From Myxococcus virescens (GTDB lineage Bacteria > Myxococcota > Myxococcia > Myxococcales > Myxococcaceae): 64,000 nt of DNA. The translations under genes were made by a program, and so were the position numbers. Positions 29,901-44,900 of this stretch are shown here, in pieces. The notes beneath the pieces are model-generated. The model saw only the letters and a list, made by a program, of their open reading frames with translations. It did no database searches and was not told the DNA's origin. Within the stretch, counting starts at the first letter, position 1. Every line of letters starts with the position of its first letter. Where the stretch lies: the NCBI RefSeq assembly GCF_900101905.1, contig NZ_FNAJ01000018.1, positions 1 through 64,000 of the forward strand, read 5' to 3'.

Positions 29901-32900
29901 GAGCTGGAGCGTAGGCTTCGTGGTATCCACCGTACGGAAGTTTTGTCGGAAGGGACTCGCGACATTGCCCACTGCGTCCGTCACCCCCGTGGCGGTCAGG
30001 GCGTACCAGGTTGTCGAGGCGAGGTTCGCTGTCGGCGTGAAGCGCAGCGTCCGACCATCGGCCAGCAACTGGGACACGCCAGGAATGGCGATATCCGATG
30101 CGTTCAGCCGCAGTTGCAGAAGGCTTCCACTCTCGGTGGACAACGGCTCGTCGAACCGGACCTCGAATACGGACGCCAGCGGCACGTTCTGGGAGCCGAC
30201 CATCGCCATCGGATCGACACGCTCCACCTCTGGCGCACGCACGTCCCCTCGGTACACGGCCTTCGGAATTTGGAGCGGCTCGGCACCGGGTTGAGACAGC
30301 GTGAGCGCAAGGTGACGGATGTCTCCCTTGGGCACGAAGGCCCGCACGCTGGTGGCCAAGTTGTCTTCAGTCACTGCGCGACTGCCATCGAACCGAACCT
30401 CGAGGCCGCGGTGGAACCCCGTACCGGAGATGTGGACCCAGCCACCCTCTACGTCTACCGCGCGCGGGCTCACGTCCACGAAGCTCATCGGCGCGACATA
30501 CACGAAGGGTGAAGCCGCTACGGCGCTGGCCCCGTTGCCCCCCATCACTCGGACCAGCGCCGGCCCTGGCGCCGCGGATGAAGGGAGCACCACCGTCAGG
30601 ACGCCATCTTGCGCATCCCCGACGCGCGTGGCCTCGACGCCGCCAATCTGCACCGTGGTCCCTTCATCAAATCCAACGCCGGACACCGTGACCTGAATGC
30701 CGCCCGCCATCGGGCCGGTGGCGGGCTCCACGTCATCCACGCGGAGCGATGTGGGCGCACCTCCTGCTCGGAGGACGTAGTCCCACGCGCCCAACAGGTG
30801 GCCTCCCGTCACCAACGGCATCGGCTCCAGGGTCAGCCGAGCCACGTAGGTTTTCCCGAGGTCGAGCTCGCCCGTTGGGACGAAGCTGAGCGACGACCCG
30901 CTGTGTCCGGCATTTCCGCCGACTGGCAGCGCACCGTCCCACAGCTGCAGCGAAGACGCCGCGGCCACCGATCCAGGCAGCTCCGAGGGCAACGTGACGG
31001 AAGCGCTCCCGTTCCGAGCGATGGGCGCGCCGGGCAACGGAGACAGCGTGTCAACCGTGGGGTACGGCAATTCAAGAACCCGCAACGAGCCGCTGGCGCT
31101 CACGACGGCGACGCCATTGAGGATAGCCGCGCCGGAAACCGTGCCCGGAGTGCTCGCGAACGTGCGCTCCACCAGGCCCTGCGTGGTGTCCAGCCAGGAG
31201 ACCCGGTTCCCATTGGCGGCGATCAGCCATGGGCCGCTCAGCGCGAGGGTCTTGGAGAGCCCGCCGTTCGGATCCACGGCGGAAGCCAATATCTGAGGCG
31301 CATCCACGCTCGTGACATCAATCAGGTGCAACTGGGTCCCCGCCGAAACCACGACCCGGGAGCCCTCGCGTGTCATCGCCCCCATGGAGCTTCCGAGACC
31401 AGGGATGTCGTCAATCAACGGAAGCGAACTACCTTCCGTGCTGCGCACTTCCAGGCGGGAATCGCTTCCGTCCTGGATCAGCAGGAGCAAGGCGCCGTCC
31501 ACCACATCCAAGTCGATGACCTTGCCGCTGCCAAGGAAGGTTCGGGCAACGGTCACGTACGCCCCGTCCACCGGAGCCATGAGCGCCAGCTCGTTCCCGT
31601 CTGCGATTGCGACATAGGCGCCCGCGCCGCCCGCCGCGACGGCCGTCAACTCAAAGCCGGACGCGGGAGCAAAGGGCAGCCGCTCCTGCTCCACCGGACT
31701 GCAGGGCGCCTTGGGAGCGGGGCTGCACACCACGTCCGAGACGCTGTAGCGAACAATCTCGCGGCGGCCAGCCAGGAACAGGTCCTCACCATGAATGGCC
31801 ATGTCCACGGGGTCATTAACCCCGTGAACCGCATCGCCCATAGGCTCCGGGCTTCCCGCCACGGAGAAGTCAACGACGGAGAGCCACCCATCCCGCGCAG
31901 CGAAGACACGGTGTCCCCGTCGAACCAGCACGGGCCCCATGTTGTCGAGGTGCGAACGCTCAGCCAGGGTGAAGGTGAATCCTCCCGGCAACGTCGCCTG
32001 CTGGGGAGGTGCTCCGGGCGTCTGCACTGTCAGGGCGACACGCCCGATCACCTGGTCCGGGACCTCGACGAGCAATGCCCCCGTGTCGTCCATCGTCACG
32101 GAACGCGCGGGCTTGGCGTCGAAGTGAACCAGTGAGCCCGGGAAGAGCCCCTCGCCGGTCAGCTTGACCACCGAACGGCTGTTGTACGCGGCGTGCCGTG
32201 GCTGCACGTCAGCCACGGTCGGCGCCGCCAGATACCGGTACGCCCCCAGACGCAGGTGAGACAAGCCGCCCGGATTGGTGACCTCGACCGCCGCGGCCCC
32301 TGCCTTCCCAGCGGGTACCAACACGCGAATCCTGCGACCGTCCGCCGCCAGTTCCTGCACGGGAGCCTGCACGCCCCCAATCGTGACGGTACAGCCGCTC
32401 AGGAAACCGCTCCCGAGTACCTCCGCCTCATTCCCACCGGAAGCCAACCCATAGCCGGGCGACACGGAAGCAATTTCGGGGCGTTCCTGCACGGCATCCC
32501 GGCTGGTCCTGAAGCGGACCCGTCCCTGGGTGCCCAGCGTCGCGCCTCGGAGGTCCTTCAAACCGGCGCCGATCTGAAGCTCGTAGGCCGTATCCCGGGC
32601 CAACGGAGCGTACGGCGTCAACACCACCTGTCCGCCCTGGGCGTCCGATAGTGCCTGCCGCGCGACGGGGACCTCCTCTCCGGAATCCCGCCGCACCAGC
32701 TTTACTTCGCCCACGCTCGACGCATCGGGCAGCGCGGTCAGCAGCACCTGCGCAACGTCCCCTGGCGCCACGATGTCGCCATCTCGCGGATGCGTTCCCC
32801 GGATGTCGAGCGTGTCGAGCTCCACCGACGCCAGGGCACCTGCGAGCGGCAGCCCGGCATCGACTGGGTCGCTGACAGGCAATTCGACGGGCGTGCCGTT

Positions 32901-35900
32901 CCTGTCGAGCACGAGCGTGCCAACCAGCAGATAGCGGCCCATGAACGACAGAGTCCGTGCATCGCCGACCACCGTGGCACGGCCCAGCTGCGTGGGGGCC
33001 TGCCCTTCGCGCACGGAGAAGCGCAACACCTTGCCGCCCCCCGCGGCCACATACGCAACGCCTCCCGCGACGTGCGTCTGCTCAGCGGATGCCCAACCGC
33101 CAACCACCCCTTCCACCATCAAGGTGCCTGCGGTCGCGGGATTCTGGACGTCCAGCAACTGGTAGATGGCGACTTGCTTCGCCTTCCCGAGCGAAAGGAA
33201 GGCACGTGTCCCTTCCACCGTGATGTGCACCGCAGGAGCCGAGAGCGCGACCGTCCCCCGGGTGCTCAGATCGCCCGTCCGGGCATCCAGGACATAGAGC
33301 GACGGAGCTCCAGAAGCGGCGCTCGACACCAGCAGGTTCGGGCCATACAGGGCCAGGGCACTCACGCCGCCTGGGATGGCACGGCTTCCGACACGCAGTG
33401 GCCGCTGGCTGCCATTGCCCAGATCGAACACCTTCACACCCTCCGCGTCACCGACGAAGAGGAGTGAGTCGCCCAGCGCGATGTCCGACGCAGCGCCGCT
33501 GACCTCGAGCGGTGGGACCGGATCTTCGATGTCGCCGGGCGTCGAAACGTCTACGCTACGGACGCCCCCTTCCCCTGCGGCGACGTAAACGGTCCCTCCG
33601 CGCTTCAGCACTCGTCGACTGCCACCAGCTCCAGGGAAGTCGAGCTCGCTGATGACGGTGACGTGCGTCGGGTCGCTCAGGTTGGCCACGAGCAGTCCGC
33701 CGTTGGACGTCTTCCGGTTCGCTTGCAGCGGCGGGCCCCCGTTCACGTCGTGGATATCGACGATGGCCCCCAAGGCCGCATAAGCCACGCCGGATTCGAC
33801 GACCACGTCGCGGATTGGGGCCGTGGACAGCCGCGCTACAGCCCCCGCTCCGTAGAGGAACGCGCCCGTCAGCGGGGACTCATCGGAGCCCACGTGCGCA
33901 ATCACATCCACCAAGCCAGCGGCATGTGGCGGCGCAACGACTTCCGCAGACTGGCTGCTCAGGACGCGGACATCGAAGGCGTACGTCCCCCCGAAGGACA
34001 CCTGCATCCCGGGCGCGAATCCCCTGCCCTGCAACCGGACCCGGGTACCTCCCTGCTGCGCGGAACGTGTCGGAGAGAGACTGAGCAACTCCAGCGGCTC
34101 TCGATACACGAAGCCACCCAAGCGCAGTGCGCGGAGACCGCTCGGGTCGATGACCTCCACAGCCGCTGGGCCGGCGGCGTGGATGCCGTTGACCTTGGGG
34201 GCGGCAGGAACCGTCACGGTCATGGACGTTCCGGCTGCATTCACGTTTCTCGAGGCAACCTGTCCACCCACGAGGACGATGGTGCCTGGGCTGGTGATGG
34301 TGCCCTGGCGGAAGCCACTTCCTTCGATCTCGACCAGGGTCTCCTCGTCGGCGCGTCCGGAGGCAGGCTCCAATGTCTTGAGGGTCGGCTGCAACGCGTT
34401 GCCGTCCACGACCTCGAAGGTCCCAACGAATGCGGCGGCTTGAGGCAACTGATCGAAGGAGTCCAGGCCATCCAGCACGACCGTGACTTCGTCGCCGGGG
34501 GTAAACGGCGCGCTCGGCGTGAAGATGACGGATGAGCCCCTCACCGCGTATTCGACGTGCCACTCTCCGGCGGCAGTGAGGATCTGGCCCGCGCGGGCCA
34601 CCGTCACGGTCGCGGTCTCCGAGGTGATGGACGCCTTCAGCACTGGCAGCGTGAAGTCCACCTTCACGTGCGTGCCCGGCATGGCCTGGCCACCGGGCAC
34701 TGGCGTCATTCCGACCGCGAGCAGCTCGTTCGGAGGAACGACCTGCACCGTGTTGGGGCCGCTCGTGGCGACGAAGAGTGTGCCAGCTGCCCACCCCATG
34801 CCGGCCAGCCCCGCACCCACCTCAGAGTCCTGGAGCAGCTCGATGTCCGCCAAGTTCGAGAGGTTGAACACGTACAGGCGGCTTCCTACCGTCACATAGG
34901 CGCGGTCCGCACGAACGACCAGCCGGCTTCTCACCAGCGCCTCGTAGGAGCTGATGGCGGTGTCAACAGCAATGCCGCCCAGGCGAGCGCCCTGACGGTC
35001 GTAGACGGACAGGAAGAGCCCATCTCCCTGCGTCTCGACGATGTTCGAGGTCAGCGCGAACAGGCGTCCCGGACCGAGGTCCAGGGCCAAGGCATCCGCA
35101 TCCAGCGGCACCGTCTCAAGCACGGGCAGCACGGGAGAGCTGACATCGAACACCTGTACGTTCCCTGTCGCCACCGTCGAATCCACGGTCGTGACGAACG
35201 CTTGCGTGCCCTCGATGCGCACCGCGGTGGCCCGTCCCGCTCCAGGGGCCGCGCTCCCCGTGCTCACCTGTCGCATGAGGACCGGCGTCTCTGGGTGCGT
35301 CACGTCCACCACGGCCAGGCCGGCCAGGTCGTTCGCCAGCAAAGCCAGAGCCCCATCCACATCGAGCCCCCGAACCGGAGACTGCGTGGACAGCCCTCCC
35401 AGTCGGAGAGGCCGCTCCGCCAGGCGCACATCAAAGATCTCAAGACCGGCCTGCCCCGGGGTGGAGACACCGACATACAGCTTGTCTCCGACCAGCTTGA
35501 TGTCCGATGCCGTGCGCGGAGGGAAGCCCGGAAGGGCCATGCTCACGCCGATCGGCAAATCGTAGGAGAAAGCGCCCACCGCGACCGGCTCCGGGCACGG
35601 AGCGGCCGATCCCTCGTCGCACGGCGGCACCAGCTCGATCATCGCGATACCGGCCCCGGTCGCCGCTGGCGTCGTGAACTCGAGCGACGAAAGGTTCAGA
35701 ACGTCCACATCGACAGCGAGCTCATTCCCCACTCGGACGGTGGTCCCTGGCGCCACGGCGCGAACCGGCATCGACACCCGGACGCGCGTCTTCCCCTCCA
35801 CGGGCCCATGGTCCGGGCTGATGGCCGCCGGCCCGGCGAACGGCTCCAGCGCGAGCAGGCCCGCCGGCAGATACGCCTGCGGCAGCCCCTCATCGATGAC

Positions 35901-38900
35901 CCACAGGTCGATGGGGCCCGCATTCAGCGCAGGGAGCGTGAAACGCAGCTCCGTCTCAGAACGAGAGGTAATCGACGCCTGGAGGTTCGACGAGAGCTTC
36001 ACGGTGCTCACGCCAGCGAGCCCGCTGCCGCGCACGACAACCTCTTGCCCCCCCGAAGTCGAGACAGTGGTCGGCGAGACAGCCGAGACAGCGGCGAAGA
36101 TGGGCTGTCGAGCGTTCGCCTTGCCCGTCCGGAAGTGGGTCCGCAGCGGGACCAGCAGCGCACCTCCGCGCTGATCCGTGACAGTGGTGTCGACTTCCAG
36201 TCGGTACTCGCTCTCGGGCGCCAGCGCCGCACCGAGGGTCGCGACGATGGCGTAGTCGAGCTGTCCTGGATTGTCCCTGATCGCCAGGTCCAGGGGGATT
36301 GAGACGCCATCGGGGCCCAGCAGGCGGACCGAGTCGCTCGTCACACGGGATGCCGCGATCGGACGGTTCATCTGAACCACGAGCTGCGGAACGCTGGGTG
36401 GCACCGTCGCCCCGCGTGCCGGGCTGTAGCCCGTCACGAGCATGAACGGCGTTTCCAGCTCCGTCAGCCGGCTCTTGCCCGCGAGCATGAGCCGGTCTCC
36501 GACCGGCAACACATCGAGCGCAAACTCACTGTTTCCGCCGCTCAGCAGGACAGGATCTTCTCGTTTCGACACGTCCACGAGGACGACGCCGCCTTCACTG
36601 GCGGAGACGAACAGCACGTCGCCCACGAGCCGCAGGCGCTGCGGCTGGCCCGGGTTGTTCGAGAGGTGCGAATCGAAGTTGATCCGCTTGATGACCTTCA
36701 ATGCCTCAGGAACCGTCACGTCCACGAACGTGAGTCCGTATTCGGCCGAGGCGACGATGGCCACGCCATCATGAACGACGACGTCCGTGAGGTTGCCGTC
36801 GAGCGCAATCGACCCGACGACCTGGGCATCCGCCCCCGCGGAACCGTAGATGAAGAGGCGATGGTTCGTGGGTAGCGCGTCACGATTCTTGTAAGCCGTG
36901 CGTTGGCCGTAATCGAGCGACTGGTATGGCGCCGGCGGCATCGGCTGCGCAGGGTCACACTTCACGTACTGGACGCCCTGGTGCTCGCCGGTGACCACGT
37001 AGAGCCGCCCATCCTTCATCGTGGCACCGAACGGCTGGAAGTCCTCTCCGCCGGCGATATGGGACACCACCAACGGATCGGCGGGATTCCGAGCGTCAAT
37101 CAGGCTCAGAGCACCCTTCGCGCCAATCAGCGGCTGAATGGGGGTACAGAAGCTGGACGGTGGAAGAGCCGGGTCCACCTTCAATCCGTTCGCGAGCACC
37201 CACGCTCCCACGGGAGTCGGGACCACACGAGAGGCCAACAGGCCTTCATCAGAAGAGCCCAGCTTCGCGCGCCCCAGGAGCTTCAGGCTTTCGAGCGACC
37301 CGTCGGGCTGCTCCGACGTGCCCCGCCCGTCCATGACCGACAAACCACTCTGGCCATTGGCGACATAGAGCGTGTCGCCCGAAATCGCCACGTCCAGCGA
37401 GTCTGGCATCAGCTCGACATCCGGCAATGGCGTGCCGCTTGGCAGCCGGCGCTGCAGCACGGCGACCAGCCTGTCAACCAGCGCGTCGGGAGGATCCACG
37501 ACCTGCGCCCCTGCTGCCCTGGGCCGCGTGGCGAGCTGAACGTCAAACGAGGCCATTCGGTAGGACTGCGGCACCAGGCCACCGCCCGTGAGAATGCCCT
37601 GGTACTCCTGTTCGAATCGGTTGCCACTGACCGACGAACCCGCCGCGGCGTAGATGTAGAACGGTGACAGCGGGCTGCGCGAGAGCGCCCCAGGCCTGAC
37701 CGAGAGCGCCTGCTCCTCGCCGAGGAAAGGCAGGCCGTAGCCCACACGATCCGGCGCCGTGCTTCGCTCGATGCCATCCGGGCCAACGACCACGATAGGG
37801 GCATCACCGAACGAACCCGGGCCCGCAACGGCGCGCATCCGCGTCAATGAAAGCACCTGGACCTGGGTCGCAGGAATGCCACGGACCCGAACCTGGGTGG
37901 AGCCCAGGGCGTGAGCCCAGGCAGGCAGGAAGCCCTCACCCGTGATGTCCACCGTGCTTCCACCCCGGGGGTTCAGGAACTGCGGGGTGGCGCTCCGGAT
38001 GGAGAGCGGGAGCGTGTACAGGTAGCCACCCGCACGGCGCGCGCTCAGTCCCGAGGACTGGTTCCAGACCACCACGTCCGCCAGTCCTGGCTCGCCAGGC
38101 GGGACCTTCACGGTGAGGCGTGTCGACGAGCGGGTCAAAACGTCCGCGGGCTTCCCGCCAATGGACACCTGGGTCGAGGTATCGAATTCGAAGCCCAGGA
38201 GTTCGCTGGTACCGCCTCCCGAGACGGGCCCCACGCGGGGCAACATCTGCGCTATCCGGGGGGAACCGCCCTCGGCCAACGCGCTCCAGAACTCGACCTC
38301 GAATGGGGCAACGAGCGGCTTGCCGGCCGTGTTTTCCAGCGCTTCCGACAGCCTCAGGTGCATGGGCGCGTTGGCCGGAAGCGGCTCGGTGAGCCGGAAG
38401 ACGATGGTACTCCGCCCCTCCTCCACGTTGCCCGCTTCCAGGTCCCCCTCGACCAACATGCCACCTGCGGTGAGCTGGAACGCGGACTCAACCGTGTCGG
38501 CGTTCACCACGGTGGACAACGTCACGGTGATCGAGCTGAGGTTCAATGGAACCACCTGCCCGGGCGATACACTGGCGCTCACGACGGACAGTTCGGTTCC
38601 AGGGCCGAAGTCCAGCGACCAGCCGCCTCCAACTGCACGCTGGCGCAGGCTCACCACCCGGCCACCTGGCGTCACCGTGGCGGCAAAGGTGCTGCCCGCG
38701 TGTGCCCCCGTGACGTGGTGCAAGAGCTGCGGCGATCTCGGAGCAGTCACGTCCACGACCGCTACTCCCGCGGCGCCAGCCGACACGTAGGCAAGGCTCC
38801 CCACCAGACGTACGTCATTGGCAAACCCGCCAACATCGATCTCGCCAAGCTGCTGCGGGTTGCACGGGTCGCTCACGTCCACCAACACCAATCCATCATG

Positions 38901-41900
38901 GCCCGCGGCCACGGCGGCGAGCGTGCCCCGGAGCCGCACGCGTTGGACGTTGACGTCCAGCATTCCCTGGACCGTCAACGGCCCTTCCACCGAGAGCGTC
39001 CGCAGGCTTCCGCCGGCCACCTCGCCCGATGACGTTCGTGTTCCAACGCCCGCCACCGCCAGCCCGGCCTCCAGCGCCACGGCTTGCGCACCGGGGTCCG
39101 ACGCGAAATCTCGAATGGGGAATGGCTCATGCGAGATATCGAAGGTGTGGAAGCCCGCGCTGGCGGCCGCAGCCAGCAACCGGTCTCCGCGCGCATCCAC
39201 GTCATACACCCCAGCGTCCGGAATGGTCCGCTCGCTTATGAGCTGCGGCTTCGCTGGATCGGAGATGTCGAACTCGTAGATCCCGCCCACGACGATGCCC
39301 TTTTCGTCGTCCCGTGTCGCCACGCCACTGGCAAAGAGCCTGTCGCCCCCCGTGTCTGGATACGACACCGCCCACAGGTCACCACCGCTTGCGGTCCCCA
39401 CGATCCGGTCATCGCCGACGATACCGTCCTCGTCCACGACTTCGGCCTGGCGATCGGGGGGAATGGGAATGGGAGCGCTCTGCCCCGTCTGCGAGCCAGG
39501 GGTATACACGCCCGACATATCCACGACATGCAAGCCGTGGCTCCCCACCACATAGGCATAGGAGCCAATCACCACCGCGTCCCGAAGGGTGCCCTCGAGC
39601 GCGACCGAGGCCCCCGTGGGCGCATCGTAGGTAAAGGCAGCCGGAAGCGTGCTGGATTCGCCGTCCGGGTTCTGCACGGTGACATGCGCGGGCCCCGCGA
39701 CACCGTTCGGCGTGTAGGCCTCGAGCCTGTTGAGTCCCAGGACGCGAACGCGCTGCGCCTCCACGCCATTGAAGCGGACGGTGACGTGCCCGGTCACCGA
39801 GAAGCCGTGCCCCTCGATGATGACCCGCGTGCCGCCCGACGTGGGGCCCCGCGCGGGCGCCAGGCTCGTGAGCATGAGCTCGCGTGTGTAGAGGAATGCG
39901 CCCGGTAGCACCGTCGAATGTCCCGCCGTGCTCTTCAGCTCCAGGGTCGCAGCCCCCTCGGCGCCGCGCGGTGTGAGCAACGAAATCTCCGTTCCATCCT
40001 CGGAAATATCGGGGTTGTCCGCCGGGCGCCCATTGAAGGCCACCGTGAGGCCCTGAGTGAACCCGCTGCCCTCGATCTTCATCTCCGTGCCACCGCCGAC
40101 AGGTCCCTCCCGGACCGAGAGGCGGGTGATGGTCATCTGGACTGCGTCACGTGCCCCTGCCGTCGTGAATTCAAGAACATAAGTGCCCGGCATCACCGCA
40201 CCACTGCCGGCATCTTCTCCGGTGGCCTCACGGACGCCTTGAATGGTCAGGCGATAGCGCGTGTTCAACCCCAGCTCGTTGCTGCTGGGCATCACCGTCA
40301 GCGTATTGCCGGAGACGCCCACGGCTCCCGTGACGTCTAGCCCCTCGGAAGAACCGTTGAGCTCAGACAGGCGAACCGAGCTGTCACCTTCGTCCCCCAA
40401 AGAGATGGGGACATTGAAGGTGAGTCGCACGGACTCAGTCGGCCGGACATGCTCCTCGCCATTTCGTGGGCTGCTGGCGACAACCACCGGGAACGGTAGT
40501 CTCACCACGGCCAGTCCGTCCTGCGCGGCCCCCTGGTGGGTCGCCGAAATGGTCGCGACCGCGACGTCTCCATCGATGTCCACGTCGGAGAGGTTCGTCG
40601 CGGGGTACAGGTCGAGCGCGTCGATGCTCTGCGGCGCCGCCATGTTGGAGGCCTCCACGAGCTGAAGCGATGCGGGACTGCCCACGGGACTGATGGGCGA
40701 GGTGATGGCGGCCATCACGTGCGGCTGCACCGCACCGCCGACGAAGAGGCCCGAGCGCATGAGCGATGGCACCACCGCCTGCACATAGGGCCGGGACGAC
40801 GGCACGAGCGAGACGGTACGCAACGACCGTGACGCAGAAAGTGCCTGAGGCCCACGAATGTCCATCTCCCCAAAGCTTCCGGACAACTCTCCCACGACCG
40901 AGAACGACGAAGTGGCGAGGTCGACGATCAGCGTGCTCGCCAGCGTGCCCCGCGTTGCATGAAGCAGCGCATGGCTCCCGGAAGCCGCGACCTTCTCCAC
41001 GGCCACGGGGCCGGAGACTCCCGCCATCAGGAAGTTCTGCTTCGCACCAAGCAGCAACGGGCGATCCGGGTTCGCGATGGACAGCACCTGCAAACCCGCG
41101 CTACCCGCCGCGATGAGCGCCAGATCACCGACCAAGGCAATTGCCTGCGCCGTTCCGGGGAAGGTCACCTCACCGACGTACGTGGGCGAGCTCTTGTTGC
41201 TCAGGTCGAAGACGAACAGCGCGCCCTCTCCTTCTCCAGCGACGTCCACATGCTCGAAGGACGTCCCATTGGCCACGACGAATGCGCGCGAACCACGCAC
41301 CGCCAGGGCCACAGGAGCGAAAGGAAGCCGGATGGACGCACCGCCCATGGCCCAGGCGTTCTCGGGCGACGTGACATCCACGGCCCCCAGAGCGCCCGGA
41401 GCGCTCTTGGAGTAGAGCTCGGTGAGACTCTTCGCCGCAGTGTAGACCCGCGCCCCCGACAACACCCACGCCGTCTTGTCCTGGAGCGCAACGGCCAGCG
41501 GGGTTCCTTGCGCCAATACGCCAGTCGGCTGGCTCTCGCCGTGAGACTGGGGATCGTGACGGCCAACACGCCTGGAAACTGCAAGTCGGCTGTAGAGGAA
41601 GGCCCCTGCCGAGAACGCGCGCTGACCGTCCGGATTGGTCACCACCACATCCGCGGGGCCGAAGGAGCCCTCGGGCGTAACCGCGACCAGCCGCCCAGGC
41701 GCAACGACCCTGACTTCCGTCGCTTCGGTTCCATTGAAGGTGACCGTCGCGCCCCGGTGGAAGCCCGCGCCTGATACCTCGACCTGCGTTCCGCCCGTCA
41801 CTGGGCCCGAAGCGGGGGCCACCAGCGACACCTGCAGCATCGGCAGATAGACGAAGCCGCCCACGAGTGACGCTTCGCCACCATCCGGATTGAGGGCCGT

Positions 41901-44900
41901 CACCACCGCATGCCCTTCGACACCAGGAGGCGTGATGACGGTGAGCTGCTTGTGGTCCTGTGACACTGTGACCACTCGCGCTTCGGTGCCCGCGAAGTAC
42001 ACCCGGGCGCCCTGCGCGAAATGGTCGCCGCGAATCGTCACTTCCGTACCGCCGTCTAGCGGACCTGCGGCTGGAGACAGACTCGACACGACAGGGAGTT
42101 CGTTGACCGTGCCTCGCGTCCTGAAGCTCGCGATGTACGGCGCCTCCAACGGGACTCCGCTGAGGTTCTTGACCTCTTCCGTCACCGTGACGAAGTACTG
42201 AGCCGACACGGTCAGGGGCTTCCGCGGCGTCAGGGTCACCGTCCTCGCGGTCACCTCGATTTCCGCATCAATCAACCGCCCCAGCGTGGCGTCGCCTTCA
42301 CGGAGCATCACGGACTGCTCCGTCACGAATGCAGGGGCCAGGGGCGTGGAGAACTCGATGGCCACCGGCGCCTCCACGCCAACCTGGGACGCGCCGTCCT
42401 GCGGCTGCATGCCGGTGACAACGAGACGGAATGGCGCGAAGGCCGCCCCTCTTGCCGCACCGTAGGTGGCCACGGGGATGCCCGAGGTGATCGCCACACT
42501 GCTGGCGCGCGGCAGGTTGGCCTTGAGGGGAGGGCTCTCAAGCGTGCCATTCGGCTGCAGCGCGGACACCGACATCAGTCCCTTCACCGGCTGGCCCTTG
42601 CCATCCACCAGGGAGGCCGCTACCACCGCCAGGTTCCCACTCACGGCGACGTCGGACAGCCCTGTCGCGACGAGGGACTGGCGCTCCGAACGGTGAGTCA
42701 GAAGTGCCTGAAGCAGCGGTGCGCTGGGATTCGAGAGATCGACAATCGCCAGGGTCGCCGATGGGTCCTTGCACGCGACGTATGCCCGAGCCCCCTGCGC
42801 CACCACGCGAACGGCCTCTCCAGGCAGCCCGATGAAGCCCGCTTCCTTGAAGCTGGGGTCCTGCAGGTGATGCACTCGCAGCCCCGAGGGCCCACCCGCC
42901 ACGAGCAACAAGTCGCCGTGCACCGCGACGTCCATCGCAGGGCCAACGGTGCTCCTCGAATTCAGCCGTACCGGCGAGTCAGGATCCGCGATGTCGACCA
43001 CGGCGACGCCGTTCGCGCCGTTGGCCACGAACGCGAGTTGCCCGGACACGGCCAGGCCATGGATGTTCTCGCCAGGAAGATCGACCGAGCCCAGCCGCCG
43101 GGCGAGCACCTCTGGTACACCGGTCATATCAATCAGCGTCAGCTGCGGCGGATGCTGTCCCGTCGATGTCGTTCCCGAACGTCCGGTCGCCACCACCGCG
43201 ATGTTCCCCTTCAGCGCCGCGGCTCTCGGAGGGCCATCCACCATGGCCAACCCCAACGTCGTCGCGGTCCCCTCACCTACCTGGACCAGGGCCACCTGGT
43301 GGCCCCCGTCACGAATCGAGCCGAGCAACAGGCGCTGGTCAGGGCCTGCCCTCAGGAAAGACTGTTCGCCCTGCTGATTGAACGCATCGAAGAAGAAGTT
43401 CGGACGCATGCCGATCTCCACTTCCTCGCTGCTGGACACTCCCCGGTTGCCAGTCGGATCCACCGCGGCTGCGCGGAACTCCAACATGTCGCCAACACGG
43501 TGGTCCGTGGGGATCGGCCACTCCACGCTGTACAGTGGCCTGTTCGCGGGCCCAACGACCGACTCCGTCGTCGAGTCGATGACGCTGCCATTCAGCAGGA
43601 ACTCCACTCGGGCGACCCGGGCGTTGTCCGATGCCCCCGCAGACAGCGTGATGGAAGTCCCCTCCGTTACCACGTCGTGGCCGGGAGGCTCGACGAGATC
43701 GACTTCGGGCGGGACGGTGTCCCTCACGGTGCCCAACAGCACAGGCTCGGATTGCGTTTCCTGGTCCGCGGAGTCGACGGCGACCGCCGTCAGGACCAGC
43801 GTTCGATTGCCGCTCCCCAACTCGGGATGGAACGTTGCGGCGAAGAGGGTGGGCTTGCCGGAGATTCCGGCTGGTGCCGTCGAGGTGGCCACATTCCGCC
43901 CGTCCACGAAGAAGTGGACGGCCTTCACTGCTCCCTCGATGTCTCGGGCATCCGCCTCCAGGCGCACGGAGGCGCTCTCGAAGATTGCACTGCCCGCCGG
44001 TGGCGAGGTGACAGTCACCGTGGGGGGCTGATCCTTCTGGACAGTCGCTGAGACCGGGCTGCTGCAGCCCTCCTGCCCCGCCACGTCGACGGCACACGCG
44101 CGGAACACCAGCGTCGGAAGTGGCGCGTTCCCGGTGATGCGCTCAGGCGTGTAGATGAACTCGAACGGAAGCTGGTTTCGCCGGCCGATCTCCACCTCGG
44201 TCTCGCCAGGGCGCGTCATGAAGAACCTCACGCTGGCGACCGCGATATCGTCCGAAGCTGTTGCGACCAGCGCCGTGGGACGACCGGATATCATCTGAGC
44301 AATCGGCTTGAGCTCGACCTCTGGGAGGTCGTCCTTCACCACCCCCACCGTCACCGTGGCACTCTTCGTTTTGCCGGACGTATCCGTCGCGATCGCCTTG
44401 AACTCAAGCTCGGTCTCCACCCGCTCCGGCGGGACGCGATACGAGAAGGCAAAGGGTGGAGCGGGCATGGTGACGTGCGGCATGCCATCCACTTCGAAAT
44501 CCACACGCACGACCCCGACGTTGTCGTCCGCATGGGCCTCGACACGAAGGACCTGGCCGGCCGTCATCTCCGAGTTGTCGGCGGGCCGGAGGAATGAAAC
44601 TTCAGGAGGTGTCGTATCCGCCTGGACAGCCACCTGGACGACTGGCGCGCGGGCCTCCTTTCCCGTCGAATCTCGCGCAGTGGCGCGAAGCGTCAGCGTC
44701 CGCTCCGCTGAGCCAGGAGGAAGTGGAACGCGGAAGCGGAATGGCGCGGCTGTGGCAGCGAAATGAAGCGGCCCGCTGAGCCCCCCTTCCACGCTGGCCT
44801 CGACTGACACAATCTCCACATCGTCCTGGGCGGCCACCACGAAGGCGAAGTCCCTGCCCTCGGTGAGCGTGACGCCTGTTCGCGGCTCAGCGATGGCAAC

